Below are positions 1 to 7,261 of a DNA stretch of 45,701 bases, in pieces. The number at the start of each line of letters is the position of its first letter. The stretch's first letter is position 1. The notes under the pieces are model-generated. The model searched no databases. It saw only the letters and a list, made by a program, of their open reading frames with translations, and was not told the origin of the DNA. The DNA is from Xenorhabdus hominickii (lineage in GTDB: Bacteria > Pseudomonadota > Gammaproteobacteria > Enterobacterales > Enterobacteriaceae): assembly GCF_002632725.1 (NCBI RefSeq), contig NZ_NJAI01000001.1, positions 782,077 through 827,777 on the forward strand, written 5' to 3'. The position numbers and the translations under genes were made by a program.

Positions 1-14
1 ATTAAGCCTCACCA

Positions 15-41
15 AACGGCAGGTTATATAGCTCTGCCGTT
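15..41. other. 8-bp perfect hairpin
   Basis: AACGGCAG (15-22) pairs perfectly with CTGCCGTT (34-41) across an 11-nt loop. No clear T-run follows, so this may be a weak terminator of a gene left of the window or a remnant of one. No gene can be assigned to bases 1-147. Confidence 0.35.
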
Positions 42-159
42 CCTTGTCTGCCTATAATTTGTGTAATTTTTATTGTTTCATTATTTGCATCATTAGTTTG
101 ATTTGTTGCATATATTGCAATAATATGGCTGTATAAATTATCAGCATTTGAGGTTGGAG

Positions 160-530
160 ATGAAAGTCGATAACAAAGAGATTTTACTGACTCGTCAGCA
201 GATGGACGCCTTACGCAAGATACAGCAGGACGAGTACAACCGCTCAGAACTCGGTATTAAAACTAGACGGCAAGAGCTAGCAGATGATGCGGCATTTAAA
301 AGACTACGAGAAGATGAAAAGCGGCTATTTCTGCGCAATGAGCTAAAAGAGCATAACAAGCAGTTAGTTGAAACAGCCCAGCGAGCAGGCGTAGAAACAA
401 ATATTGATTTTGCTATTTTCCAAAATCACGGCTACCAAGGTTTATACGGTGGACTAGACCAGAAAGCAATCCACCAGAGAAAAGCATCAAACAATTAGAA
501 ACGATAGCAAAGAAAAAACTCAAAAAGTAA
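160..530 (+). pseudogene. dinD: dinD remnant with internal deletion and frameshift
   Basis: The reading frame from the ATG at 160 to 498 contains a long stretch very like the middle of E. coli DinD, a DNA-damage-inducible protein: it includes TRRQELADDAAFKRLREDEK, LFLRNELKEHNKQLVE and GYQGLYGGLDQKAIHQRK. Right after HQRK, a different frame (483-530) reads SIKQLETIAKKKLKK and a stop, which resembles the DinD C-terminus. So roughly 80 codons between the two parts appear to be lost, with a frame change at the junction. The first 30 or so codons (MKVDNKEILLTRQQ...) do not look like DinD and may come from a phage gene, making the fragment a chimaera. Comparison with DinD is from memory. The normal protein is about 275 residues, so this copy is almost certainly non-functional. 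Confidence 0.75.
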
Positions 531-1010
531 TCACATCACTAATATGTGACTTTCATGATTGTACATATTTCAATCATCCCATTGGTACACCTCGATTTAG
601 CGTGTACCCAAGGGTGTACCCCTAGAAAATATTGAATAGAACAAATCCAGTAATGACACGGCCTAACACCTCCTACTCAATGAATAGATTCATTCACCAT
701 CAAATGCACGTTTCAACCAAGGCAGGTATAACAAGCGATAATCCCCTTCCAGCATCATCATACCCTTTTTAGTTAAATGATTTCATTCCGACAAAAACAA
801 TAAAGAACAAAAATAACACACACATATTATTGGGATTTTTAATTAAAAAAAGACAAATAAAAAGATAAATAACACAAAAACCCAAAACTAAAGAGAGTAA
901 ATAAAAATAATATGCTAAATTCACAGGCAGTTCAAATTGTTATGATTATATTAATGATAATTAATATGGCGTATTAGTTTTTTGTAAGAAAACTAATACG
1001 CCATGATTGA
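531..1010. other. Gene-poor AT-rich interval with GTGTACC repeats
   Basis: No intact gene is visible. Bases 584-622 carry the heptamer GTGTACC twice directly and once inverted. On the minus strand, 690-761 could encode a 23-residue peptide (MMMLEGDYRLLYLPWLKRAF...) after an AAGGG ribosome site, with the open frame extending upstream to about 782; it reads like the 3' end of a decayed gene but I do not recognise the family. From 790 to 980 the sequence is very A-rich and featureless. Confidence 0.5.
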
Positions 1011-2423
1011 TTATTTATCGACTTTAATTTTTGCTGACTTATATGCGGTCAATAATGCCAATATTGGCGCAATGGCAAAGAGTAAAAATAACCAGTGGGA
1101 AGAGGAAGCAGCTCCCTCTACTCCGCCGGGTTGATAAAACCCAAATAGATTGACTATCATGCCGCCCAACGCAGAACCAAATGCGGAGGAAAATAACTGA
1201 ATGGTTGTAATAGATGAGCCGGCGATGTTTTTATCAGCATCACTGGAAACCTGCAAAATGCGGGTCAAAAGATGCGGCCAGCCAAAACCGACACCAAATC
1301 CAAATAACCCCAGCCCCAAAATGATCGGTAGCATGATTTGCCATTCCCCTGCCGATTGAGATGGCAGCATAACCAGCAACAACAGCATACCAATTAACAT
1401 GAAAATTGGGCCGCTCACAATCGCAAACCGCATCTTAGCACCCTGCCAACTAGCACTGAGCATTTCTCCCACCGTCCAGCCAAGCGCTGCAACAGCAACC
1501 ATATAACCCGAAGCCAAAGGAGATTGACCATGCAAAATTTGCAGAAAATAAGGAACAAAAACGTCACCCGCCAAGCCAATCACCAATAGCGAAGTGGTGG
1601 CGAACAGAACCATGTGAGGGGAGCACAAGCTCAATGCATTTTTAGGCAATAACCTCGCCGAAGTACGGCGCTCGTGGATTACCAATAAGGAGACCAATAT
1701 CACCGCTGTAATGATGCCAATAATATTGATCCGGATATCTTGTGACAAACTACCCGCAGATACTGCCAGTACAGCAGATGATAACAAGATCAATTGCACA
1801 ATCGGCAGTGGAATTTTGGTTTTATTCTGTTCCTGTTTTTTAGGCAAAATCAGATAGGTGAAGCCGGCATACAACAAAATGATGGGTAGCATAATGCCAA
1901 AAGCATAACGCCATGCGTTCATTTCGGCGAACATACCGCCAATCGCTGGCCCGATTAAGGTTGCCACGCCCCACACTCCCGAAATCAGCGCCATCGCTCT
2001 GGTCCAGAGTGATTGCTCAAACACCAAGTTGATCAACAAATAGGACAATGCAAACAGGAATCCTCCACCAAGCCCCTGAATGGTTCTTCCAATCAGCATG
2101 ATTTCCATCGTGGGTGCGAAAGCACAAAATAAGCTGCCGATGAAAAAAATCAGCCCCGCAACCAGATAAGCATTTCTCGCCCCCGATGCACTCAACAATC
2201 TCGCTGAAAGAATGGAACCAATAATCGATGCCACGACAAACAATGTCGTATTCCAAGCATAGAGATTTAATCCCCCAATATCTTTGACGACAGAAGGCAA
2301 AATAGTAATTGCAATTAAGGTATTGATTGCCATCAATCCTACGCCCAATGAGAGTGCTATTGCACTCGGCGCATTTTTGCTGGAAAACAGATCCCGCCAG
2401 CGACTTTCCTCAGTCATCATCAT
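1011..2423 (-). CDS. MFS multidrug-type efflux transporter
   Basis: This 470-residue integral inner-membrane protein has 12 to 14 hydrophobic segments and typical major-facilitator signatures: RTIQGLGGG in the loop near residues 110-120 and GVWGVATLIGPAIGG (antiporter motif C) near residues 150-165. These point to a proton-coupled drug exporter; the substrate cannot be read from sequence. Three consecutive ATG codons lie at the start; the outermost (2423) has a GGGAC ribosome site about 8 bases upstream. The gene is divergent from a SufR-like regulator 94 bases away, with a perfect inverted repeat between them, so local control by that regulator is the simplest reading. Confidence 0.85.
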   Translation of the reverse strand: MMMTEESRWRDLFSSKNAPSAIALSLGVGLMAINTLIAITILPSVVKDIGGLNLYAWNTTLFVVASIIGSILSARLLSASGARNAYLVAGLIFFIGSLFCAFAPTMEIMLIGRTIQGLGGGFLFALSYLLINLVFEQSLWTRAMALISGVWGVATLIGPAIGGMFAEMNAWRYAFGIMLPIILLYAGFTYLILPKKQEQNKTKIPLPIVQLILLSSAVLAVSAGSLSQDIRINIIGIITAVILVSLLVIHERRTSARLLPKNALSLCSPHMVLFATTSLLVIGLAGDVFVPYFLQILHGQSPLASGYMVAVAALGWTVGEMLSASWQGAKMRFAIVSGPIFMLIGMLLLLVMLPSQSAGEWQIMLPIILGLGLFGFGVGFGWPHLLTRILQVSSDADKNIAGSSITTIQLFSSAFGSALGGMIVNLFGFYQPGGVEGAASSSHWLFLLFAIAPILALLTAYKSAKIKVDK

Positions 2424-2476
2424 GATTATTGTCCCGAACTTAGGTTGAGTTGTTAAAATTCTTACGCTAAATTAAA

Positions 2477-2490
2477 CAAGATAAATCTTG
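2477..2490. promoter_or_regulatory. Candidate operator between MFS gene and regulator
   Basis: CAAGAT-AA-ATCTTG is a perfect 6-2-6 inverted repeat in the 94-base divergent intergenic region. Its position, 28 bases before the regulator start, suits an autoregulatory operator. Binding is inferred from position and symmetry only. Confidence 0.45.
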
Positions 2491-2517
2491 GAATAAATTA
2501 ATGTCTGGATCGATAAT

Positions 2518-3189
2518 ATGTCAAGCTCTGACTTGGAAAATAAGATAATCATGGGGCAAACAGTGAGTGAGAAGTTGTTAATGCTTCTTAAAACTCAAGG
2601 TGCCTTACAAGCCTCTGATGCCGGCAAGCTATTGGGAACAACCGGAGAAGCAGCCCGTCAACAATTTGTCAAACTGGCTAAAGAAGGGTTAGTTGAGGCG
2701 AAATCAGAAGCGAAAGGAGTTGGGCGCCCTATTCAACTTTGGCATCTCACAGAGGAAGGCCATGCCCGGTTTCCCGATGCTCATGCAGAACTCACAACTC
2801 AACTAATTACGATTATTCGCAGTCAATTAGGTGAAACAGCCATGGATTTGGTTATCAATGCCCGAGAAAAAGAGGCTTATTTCAGCTATAAAAAAGCAAT
2901 GGAAGGTGCTTGTGAGTTACAGGAAAAAGTGGAACGTCTGGTCGCAATTCGCTGTCAGGAAGGCTATATGGCCCATTATTCTGTTGAAGAAAACGGCGCT
3001 ATTCTGTTTTTTGAAAACCATTGCCCAATCTGTGCCGCGGCCAAGATATGCCAAGGATTTTGCCGAACTGAACTAAAATTGTTTCGGGAAATTCTGCAAG
3101 CTAACGTGGAAAGAACCGAATATATCCTCAGTGGTCATCGACGCTGTGCTTATCGCATCACTCCATTGACCTTTAACTCCATGACCTAA
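2518..3189 (+). CDS. SufR-like winged-helix regulator with C-terminal cysteine cluster
   Basis: This 223-residue protein begins with a winged-helix DNA-binding domain (residues about 15-85: TVSEKLLMLLKTQGALQASDAGKLL..., then a GVGRP wing) as in the COG2345/SufR group. The C-terminal half has Cys169, Cys172, Cys178, Cys182 and Cys210; the Cys169-x12-Cys182 spacing and distal Cys in HRRCAYRI resemble the iron-sulfur cluster ligands of SufR. It is therefore likely a cluster-sensing repressor responding to redox, iron or nitric oxide, but the sequence alone does not prove a cluster. It is not next to suf or isc genes: its neighbour is a divergent efflux pump, which suggests it controls that pump. 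Start at 2518 is the first ATG; an internal ATG at 2551 is an alternative. Confidence 0.8.
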   Translation: MSSSDLENKIIMGQTVSEKLLMLLKTQGALQASDAGKLLGTTGEAARQQFVKLAKEGLVEAKSEAKGVGRPIQLWHLTEEGHARFPDAHAELTTQLITIIRSQLGETAMDLVINAREKEAYFSYKKAMEGACELQEKVERLVAIRCQEGYMAHYSVEENGAILFFENHCPICAAAKICQGFCRTELKLFREILQANVERTEYILSGHRRCAYRITPLTFNSMT

Positions 3190-3440
3190 AAGGGAATATG
3201 GCGTTATTGAATAGCGTCCTGAAAATAGCTCTGATCATGGTTTCAATGGTTCTCTTTCCCTAGGTTGGCGCAAAAATCGCACACATTACCGGAGTACCAT
3301 AGAAAATGACACCATGACCAGAGCACAACATCCGACTTGATTGACTCAAGATAAGGTAACCAACCTTTCATTCATTATATAAATAAAATTTATACTATAT
3401 TCATCCATTAAGACCAATAAAAATACAATATTGTCATTAT

Positions 3441-3662
3441 GTGAATCATAAAATCAAAGCCATTGCCTGCCATAAAGAACTTGCCATTTTACTCAATATC
3501 GAAGAAAAATCGCCACTGTTGCAAGTTCATCAAATCAGCTTGAATCATCAAAATACTATCATTGAGTTCAGTGAAATTTTGTATCGCGGTGATATTTATG
3601 GGCTGAATTTCAATTCGCCACAAAATATCCATATCGACTATAACGCAAAAAAAAATAATTAA
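3441..3662 (+). pseudogene. 3' fragment of a GntR-family regulator (UTRA domain)
   Basis: The 73 codons match only the end of a UTRA ligand-binding domain: KELAILLNIEEKSPLLQVHQ followed by IIEFSEILYRGDIY, the pattern at the C-terminus of GntR/HutC-type regulators (about 240 residues when intact). There is no winged-helix domain upstream and only a GTG start without a ribosome site. It is a decayed 5'-truncated gene. The 250 bases before it (3190-3440) hold no recognisable gene. Confidence 0.65.
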
Positions 3663-3717
3663 TAATTCTCACTGTTATTCATTTATAACCCGTCGTTTTT
3701 AATCCTCGGTAATCATT

Positions 3718-3750
3718 CCCTTCTGTCAGCCAGCATTGATGACAGAAGGG
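3718..3750. other. 11-bp perfect hairpin between converging units
   Basis: CCCTTCTGTCA (3718-3728) pairs perfectly with TGACAGAAGGG (3740-3750) around an 11-nt loop. It lies past the stop of the minus-strand sulfatase-like gene and could end transcription from either side, but neither flank has a good T-run. Confidence 0.45.
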
Positions 3751-3793
3751 GAGTGAAGTGAAGAAAAAAGTAGCGTGGAATACTAAAGGCCGA

Positions 3794-5443
3794 TTACTCC
3801 TTACCTGCCGCATTCAACTGTTGGTAAATATAATACTTATAACTTTCTAACAGTGCTGTGTCCTGACAATCATTTAAAGCCCCATCGCACAAATGTCGCA
3901 TGGTCATATTGGCCTGATAAAACGGAGGAACAACCAAACGAGTTCGTTCTAGAATGATCCCACCGAGGAAAGAGATATCCGTCAGCTTGTTCGTTGTAAT
4001 TGAAGCACCCTGTTTCAGGTTATCCCGCATAGTAAATTGGGTCAGATGCTCGGGATCAGGTAATGGAGAGTTGTAATGAGAAAAATTAATGCTCGGTTGA
4101 TGATCACCAAAATAGAGGAAAACGGTTGGTTTATCGCGTTTAGCAACAAATTCGCTGAAATCCTTGAGGGCAGGATCAGAAGTAGTGATTTTTTCCATGT
4201 AATGACTAAACTGATTTACCCCCGTTGAACGGTCAACATTACCGGTTAAGCCATAATCGTCATGATGGTTTTCATCATAAGGGCCATGCTCATACATGGT
4301 CAGAGCGAAAATAAAAATCGGCTTGTCGGTTTCCTTGGCAAGAATGGTTTTCACATAAGACAACATATCTTGGGTTGAAATCTTCCATAGGTTTTCAGTT
4401 ATGCTTGCCGGATAGCCCAACTCTTGCGGCTGGATAATCCGGTCAACACCTAATGTCTTATAAGCGTGCCCAGCATGATAGCCGGATTTATTAAATGGCG
4501 TCAGGACAACGGTGTAATAACCATTGTCTTTCATCGCACGGAACAGGCTGTTTTGCAGATGATCAACCACAAAGTAAAACACTGCATTTTTGCGTGAGCC
4601 GAAATCATCCGTATTCAGTCCTGTCAAAACAGAAAATTCAGAAAGCCATGTCCCACCACCAAAGGTTTGCACCCTGAGCGGGCTTTGAGCGCTGACCCCA
4701 GCATCATGCTGGAACATATAAAGATCTGGCAACTTAACATTAGCGGGTAATTGGTAGATATGAGGATTGACAGTAGATTCTTGCAATAACACAACCACAT
4801 CGGGTTTCACGTCTGATTGAGGTTCAGGCAACGTCACTTTTTTGGCCTGTTGCAAGAAATAATCAGCAGAACTGCTAAATTTAGGGGATTGGTATTGCAC
4901 TTCACTCGCTGACATCACCATATTGGTCATCGTCCCCCGCCCCTTTGGTAATTCCCCCCGCCATTGCACGAGATAAGCATTGACCGTCAGATGAATCCCC
5001 CAAACACTTATAGCAATCATAATGACACTAGCCAGATGCCACTTGATCCCTTTTGCTCGGGGTGCAGCTCGCCAACTCAATACCATATTGAATATCAACC
5101 AGATAGCCATCATCACTACCGCGATACCAGCCAGCCAATAATGACTTAATGTTTCCTGATTTGAAAGATCCAGCATCACATTCAAATCAGAAAACATCAG
5201 TTGATCTTTGTAATAATGAACTTTTATCTGATTGAGAAATTTGAGGATGATAAATAAGGTTCCCGTCAACACTGCCGAAAATAACCAGCGTGCTGAAACT
5301 AAAAATATCAAACCGAAGATAGCACCAAATACGCCGACAGAAACCAGTGCAGGATAAATATCACTGCCTTTTTCCAACACTATTATCAAGGAAGCAACCA
5401 GCAGCATTCCAAAATAAATCCCCAAGATGATCTTTTTCTTCAT
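3794..5443 (-). CDS. LTA synthase-like membrane sulfatase-fold phosphotransferase
   Basis: The 549-residue protein has an N-terminal membrane region (about five segments, residues 1-165) and a periplasmic alkaline-phosphatase/sulfatase-fold domain. Visible active-site elements are the metal-binding start VVVLLQEST, the nucleophile Thr265 in GGGTWLSEF, MYEHGP, and the late metal ligands in FGDHQPS. This layout is that of the LtaS / phosphoglycerol or phosphoethanolamine transferase group, enzymes that move head groups from phospholipids to surface glycans. The acceptor here is unknown. I chose the MKKK start at 5443 over an upstream ATG at 5515 because it begins directly with a positively charged, hydrophobic membrane anchor; neither has a strong ribosome site. 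It is a single-gene unit. Confidence 0.75.
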   Translation of the reverse strand: MKKKIILGIYFGMLLVASLIIVLEKGSDIYPALVSVGVFGAIFGLIFLVSARWLFSAVLTGTLFIILKFLNQIKVHYYKDQLMFSDLNVMLDLSNQETLSHYWLAGIAVVMMAIWLIFNMVLSWRAAPRAKGIKWHLASVIMIAISVWGIHLTVNAYLVQWRGELPKGRGTMTNMVMSASEVQYQSPKFSSSADYFLQQAKKVTLPEPQSDVKPDVVVLLQESTVNPHIYQLPANVKLPDLYMFQHDAGVSAQSPLRVQTFGGGTWLSEFSVLTGLNTDDFGSRKNAVFYFVVDHLQNSLFRAMKDNGYYTVVLTPFNKSGYHAGHAYKTLGVDRIIQPQELGYPASITENLWKISTQDMLSYVKTILAKETDKPIFIFALTMYEHGPYDENHHDDYGLTGNVDRSTGVNQFSHYMEKITTSDPALKDFSEFVAKRDKPTVFLYFGDHQPSINFSHYNSPLPDPEHLTQFTMRDNLKQGASITTNKLTDISFLGGIILERTRLVVPPFYQANMTMRHLCDGALNDCQDTALLESYKYYIYQQLNAAGKE

Positions 5444-5853
5444 ATTATATTGAATTCCATATATGAGATCTGTTTGACACCAATAGTCGAAAATAGCACA
5501 GGTTATCAAATGCACAGTAAGTAATTAGAAGTAAATTCGCTCAATGAAGACAACTTTGATTTAAAGGAGTTCAACACCCTCACTTCTCAGCAAGAAGTGA
5601 CGTATGGTACTTTTTGACATTATTCCGATGAAGGTTTACTGATCACACCTCTATAATTCAGGTTAACTTGCTAAAAACCATAATGTTTAAAGACTGGAGA
5701 ATAAGAACATCCCCCAATTTTTTCATAAATATATTCCCTGTCTAATCCCATCAAAATAGCGGCAAATTGAACTCTTTTTGGCATAAAATCGTGTAAACTG
5801 CTGAGTAACACGATTTGTCCGCACAAACAGTATTATGTTGAGGAGTACGCCCG
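5444..5853. other. Divergent regulatory interval with two perfect hairpins
   Basis: There is no gene here. Two inverted repeats stand out: TCACTTCT (5580-5587) with AGAAGTGA (5593-5600) around a 5-nt loop, and AAATCGTGT (5786-5794) with ACACGATTT (5808-5816) around a 13-nt loop. The second lies 38 bases before fdhD and could be an operator or an mRNA leader stem. The fdhD ribosome site GAGGAG is at about 5838. Confidence 0.5.
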
Positions 5854-6684
5854 ATGGATGATACACGTTCAGGAAATCAGTTAACGGTTGATGAGATTTG
5901 TGGCGCTGCTCGTATCTATGTTCAACAAAAAAATCGTTTAAACAACCATAAACTGGACTGGGTAGCAGAAGAAGTCCCGGTGGCATTAGTTTACAACGGT
6001 ATTTCCCATGTTGTGATGATGGCAAGCCCGAAAGATCTCGACTATTTCGCTATTGGTTTTTCATTGTCAGAAGGTATCATCAACTCCCCGCAAGATATTC
6101 GTGGTATTGATTCGATGATTAGCTGCCACGGTGGCATTGAGCTGCATATTGAGCTTTCCAATCGCCGATTTGCCGAACTGAAAGAGCATCGTCGCAGTAT
6201 GGCGGGCAGAACGGGTTGCGGTATCTGCGGTACGGAACAGATAGCAGAAATCTTCCGCCCGATAACTCCCCTGCCTTTTACTCAGATGTTTTCATTGTCT
6301 TATCTTGATCATGCCCTTTCACAACTCCCTCATTTGCAGGAAATCGGCCAAGTCACAGGCTGTACTCATGCCGCAGGATGGGTTGATCTCAAGGGTGATT
6401 TACTTGGTGGTTGCGAAGACGTTGGCCGCCATGTGGCGCTGGATAAGTTACTGGGGATGCGATCAAAAACGGGCTGGCAGCAAGGTGCTGTGTTGGTTTC
6501 CAGCCGTGCCAGTTATGAAATGGTACAAAAATCAGCCAAATGTGGTGTGGAAATTTTGTTTGCTGTTTCTGCCGCCACCTCACTCGCCATTGAAGTCGCG
6601 CATAAATGCAACCTGACATTGATTGGGTTTTGTAAACAGGGACGGGCGACGGTGTATACCCACCCACAAAGGATCATGGATTAA
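5854..6684 (+). CDS. fdhD: FdhD, formate dehydrogenase sulfurtransferase
   Basis: FdhD takes sulfur from the cysteine desulfurase IscS and passes it to the bis-MGD molybdenum cofactor, a step needed for active formate dehydrogenases; it is cytoplasmic. The 276-residue protein has the family's persulfide loop RTGCGICG with Cys122 and Cys125, and the conserved [14 protein letters not shown] segment near residues 188-201. Length is usual for the family. The start at 5854 follows a good GAGGAG ribosome site. No formate dehydrogenase genes are adjacent, which is normal for this gene. A transposase remnant follows directly. Confidence 0.93.
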   Translation: MDDTRSGNQLTVDEICGAARIYVQQKNRLNNHKLDWVAEEVPVALVYNGISHVVMMASPKDLDYFAIGFSLSEGIINSPQDIRGIDSMISCHGGIELHIELSNRRFAELKEHRRSMAGRTGCGICGTEQIAEIFRPITPLPFTQMFSLSYLDHALSQLPHLQEIGQVTGCTHAAGWVDLKGDLLGGCEDVGRHVALDKLLGMRSKTGWQQGAVLVSSRASYEMVQKSAKCGVEILFAVSAATSLAIEVAHKCNLTLIGFCKQGRATVYTHPQRIMD

Positions 6685-6711
6685 AATTAAATAATTATCC
6701 CATAACTGCCA

Positions 6712-6930
6712 GTGCTCCCAGATAATTTACCTGCCCCAGAGACATTACGCGACAATTATTACTGGCCGACGCAGGCTATCTTGACCTTTACTATTTTGAG
6801 CAAATTTCGTGCACAAGCGGTTCATTTGTTGTTCGGGGAGTCTGGTCGGAAACCGCTTTTTGCTGGAAGAAGCGAGGGAATATTTATACCGAAAGGCCGC
6901 CAAAACACTGCAAAGAAAATCATGTAAAAA
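6712..6930 (+). pseudogene. Frameshifted IS4-family transposase remnant
   Basis: One frame reads DNLPAPETLRD (to about 6752) and a second frame continues from 6753 with QLLLADAGYLDLYYFEQISC and then GSFVVRG. Together these resemble the catalytic-domain stretch of IS4-family transposases (a LADAGYxD block followed by a YFxxR-like block). The frame change, lack of a start and short length show it is a relic. It sits between fdhD and the lysyl-tRNA synthetase fusion, so it may mark the edge of a transferred segment. Family match is from memory. Confidence 0.6.
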
Positions 6931-7261
6931 CAAGATATTGTATGGGTGTTTTGAAAAGCTTAATTCTTAAGTTCCAATATATGATCACGCATATTCAATA
7001 ATTATGGGGATATAATTATAAATGAGCTGATACCTCAGAGTAAATCCCATTACAATATTATAATTACATGATATAAAAATCATATCTGAAAATAAAAACC
7101 ACACATCAATAAAGAAAAAATAAATGCTTTCATGCAGCCAATGGTTAAAAAACAAAAACAATAAAGCACCAAAATAATAAACCGAGAAAAACACAATTAA
7201 AATTACACCCATTAATTTCCATCATCATAAAAATATAATAACACAGAGGAGAAAATTACTT
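6931..7261. other. AT-rich leader before the synthetase fusion
   Basis: No gene is supportable. The interval is extremely AT-rich and probably holds the promoter of the synthetase fusion gene, whose ribosome site GAGGAG lies just before 7262. I saw no T-box-like conserved structure. Confidence 0.5.

Noticed and set aside
6985..7212. Minus-strand hydrophobic 75-codon open frame
   Set aside because: It arises from very AT-rich DNA (Phe/Ile/Tyr runs), has no ribosome site and no recognisable features.
6931..7261. T-box or lysine riboswitch upstream of the synthetase fusion
   Set aside because: No conserved T-box sequence or paired structure was visible, and T-boxes are not expected in Gammaproteobacteria.
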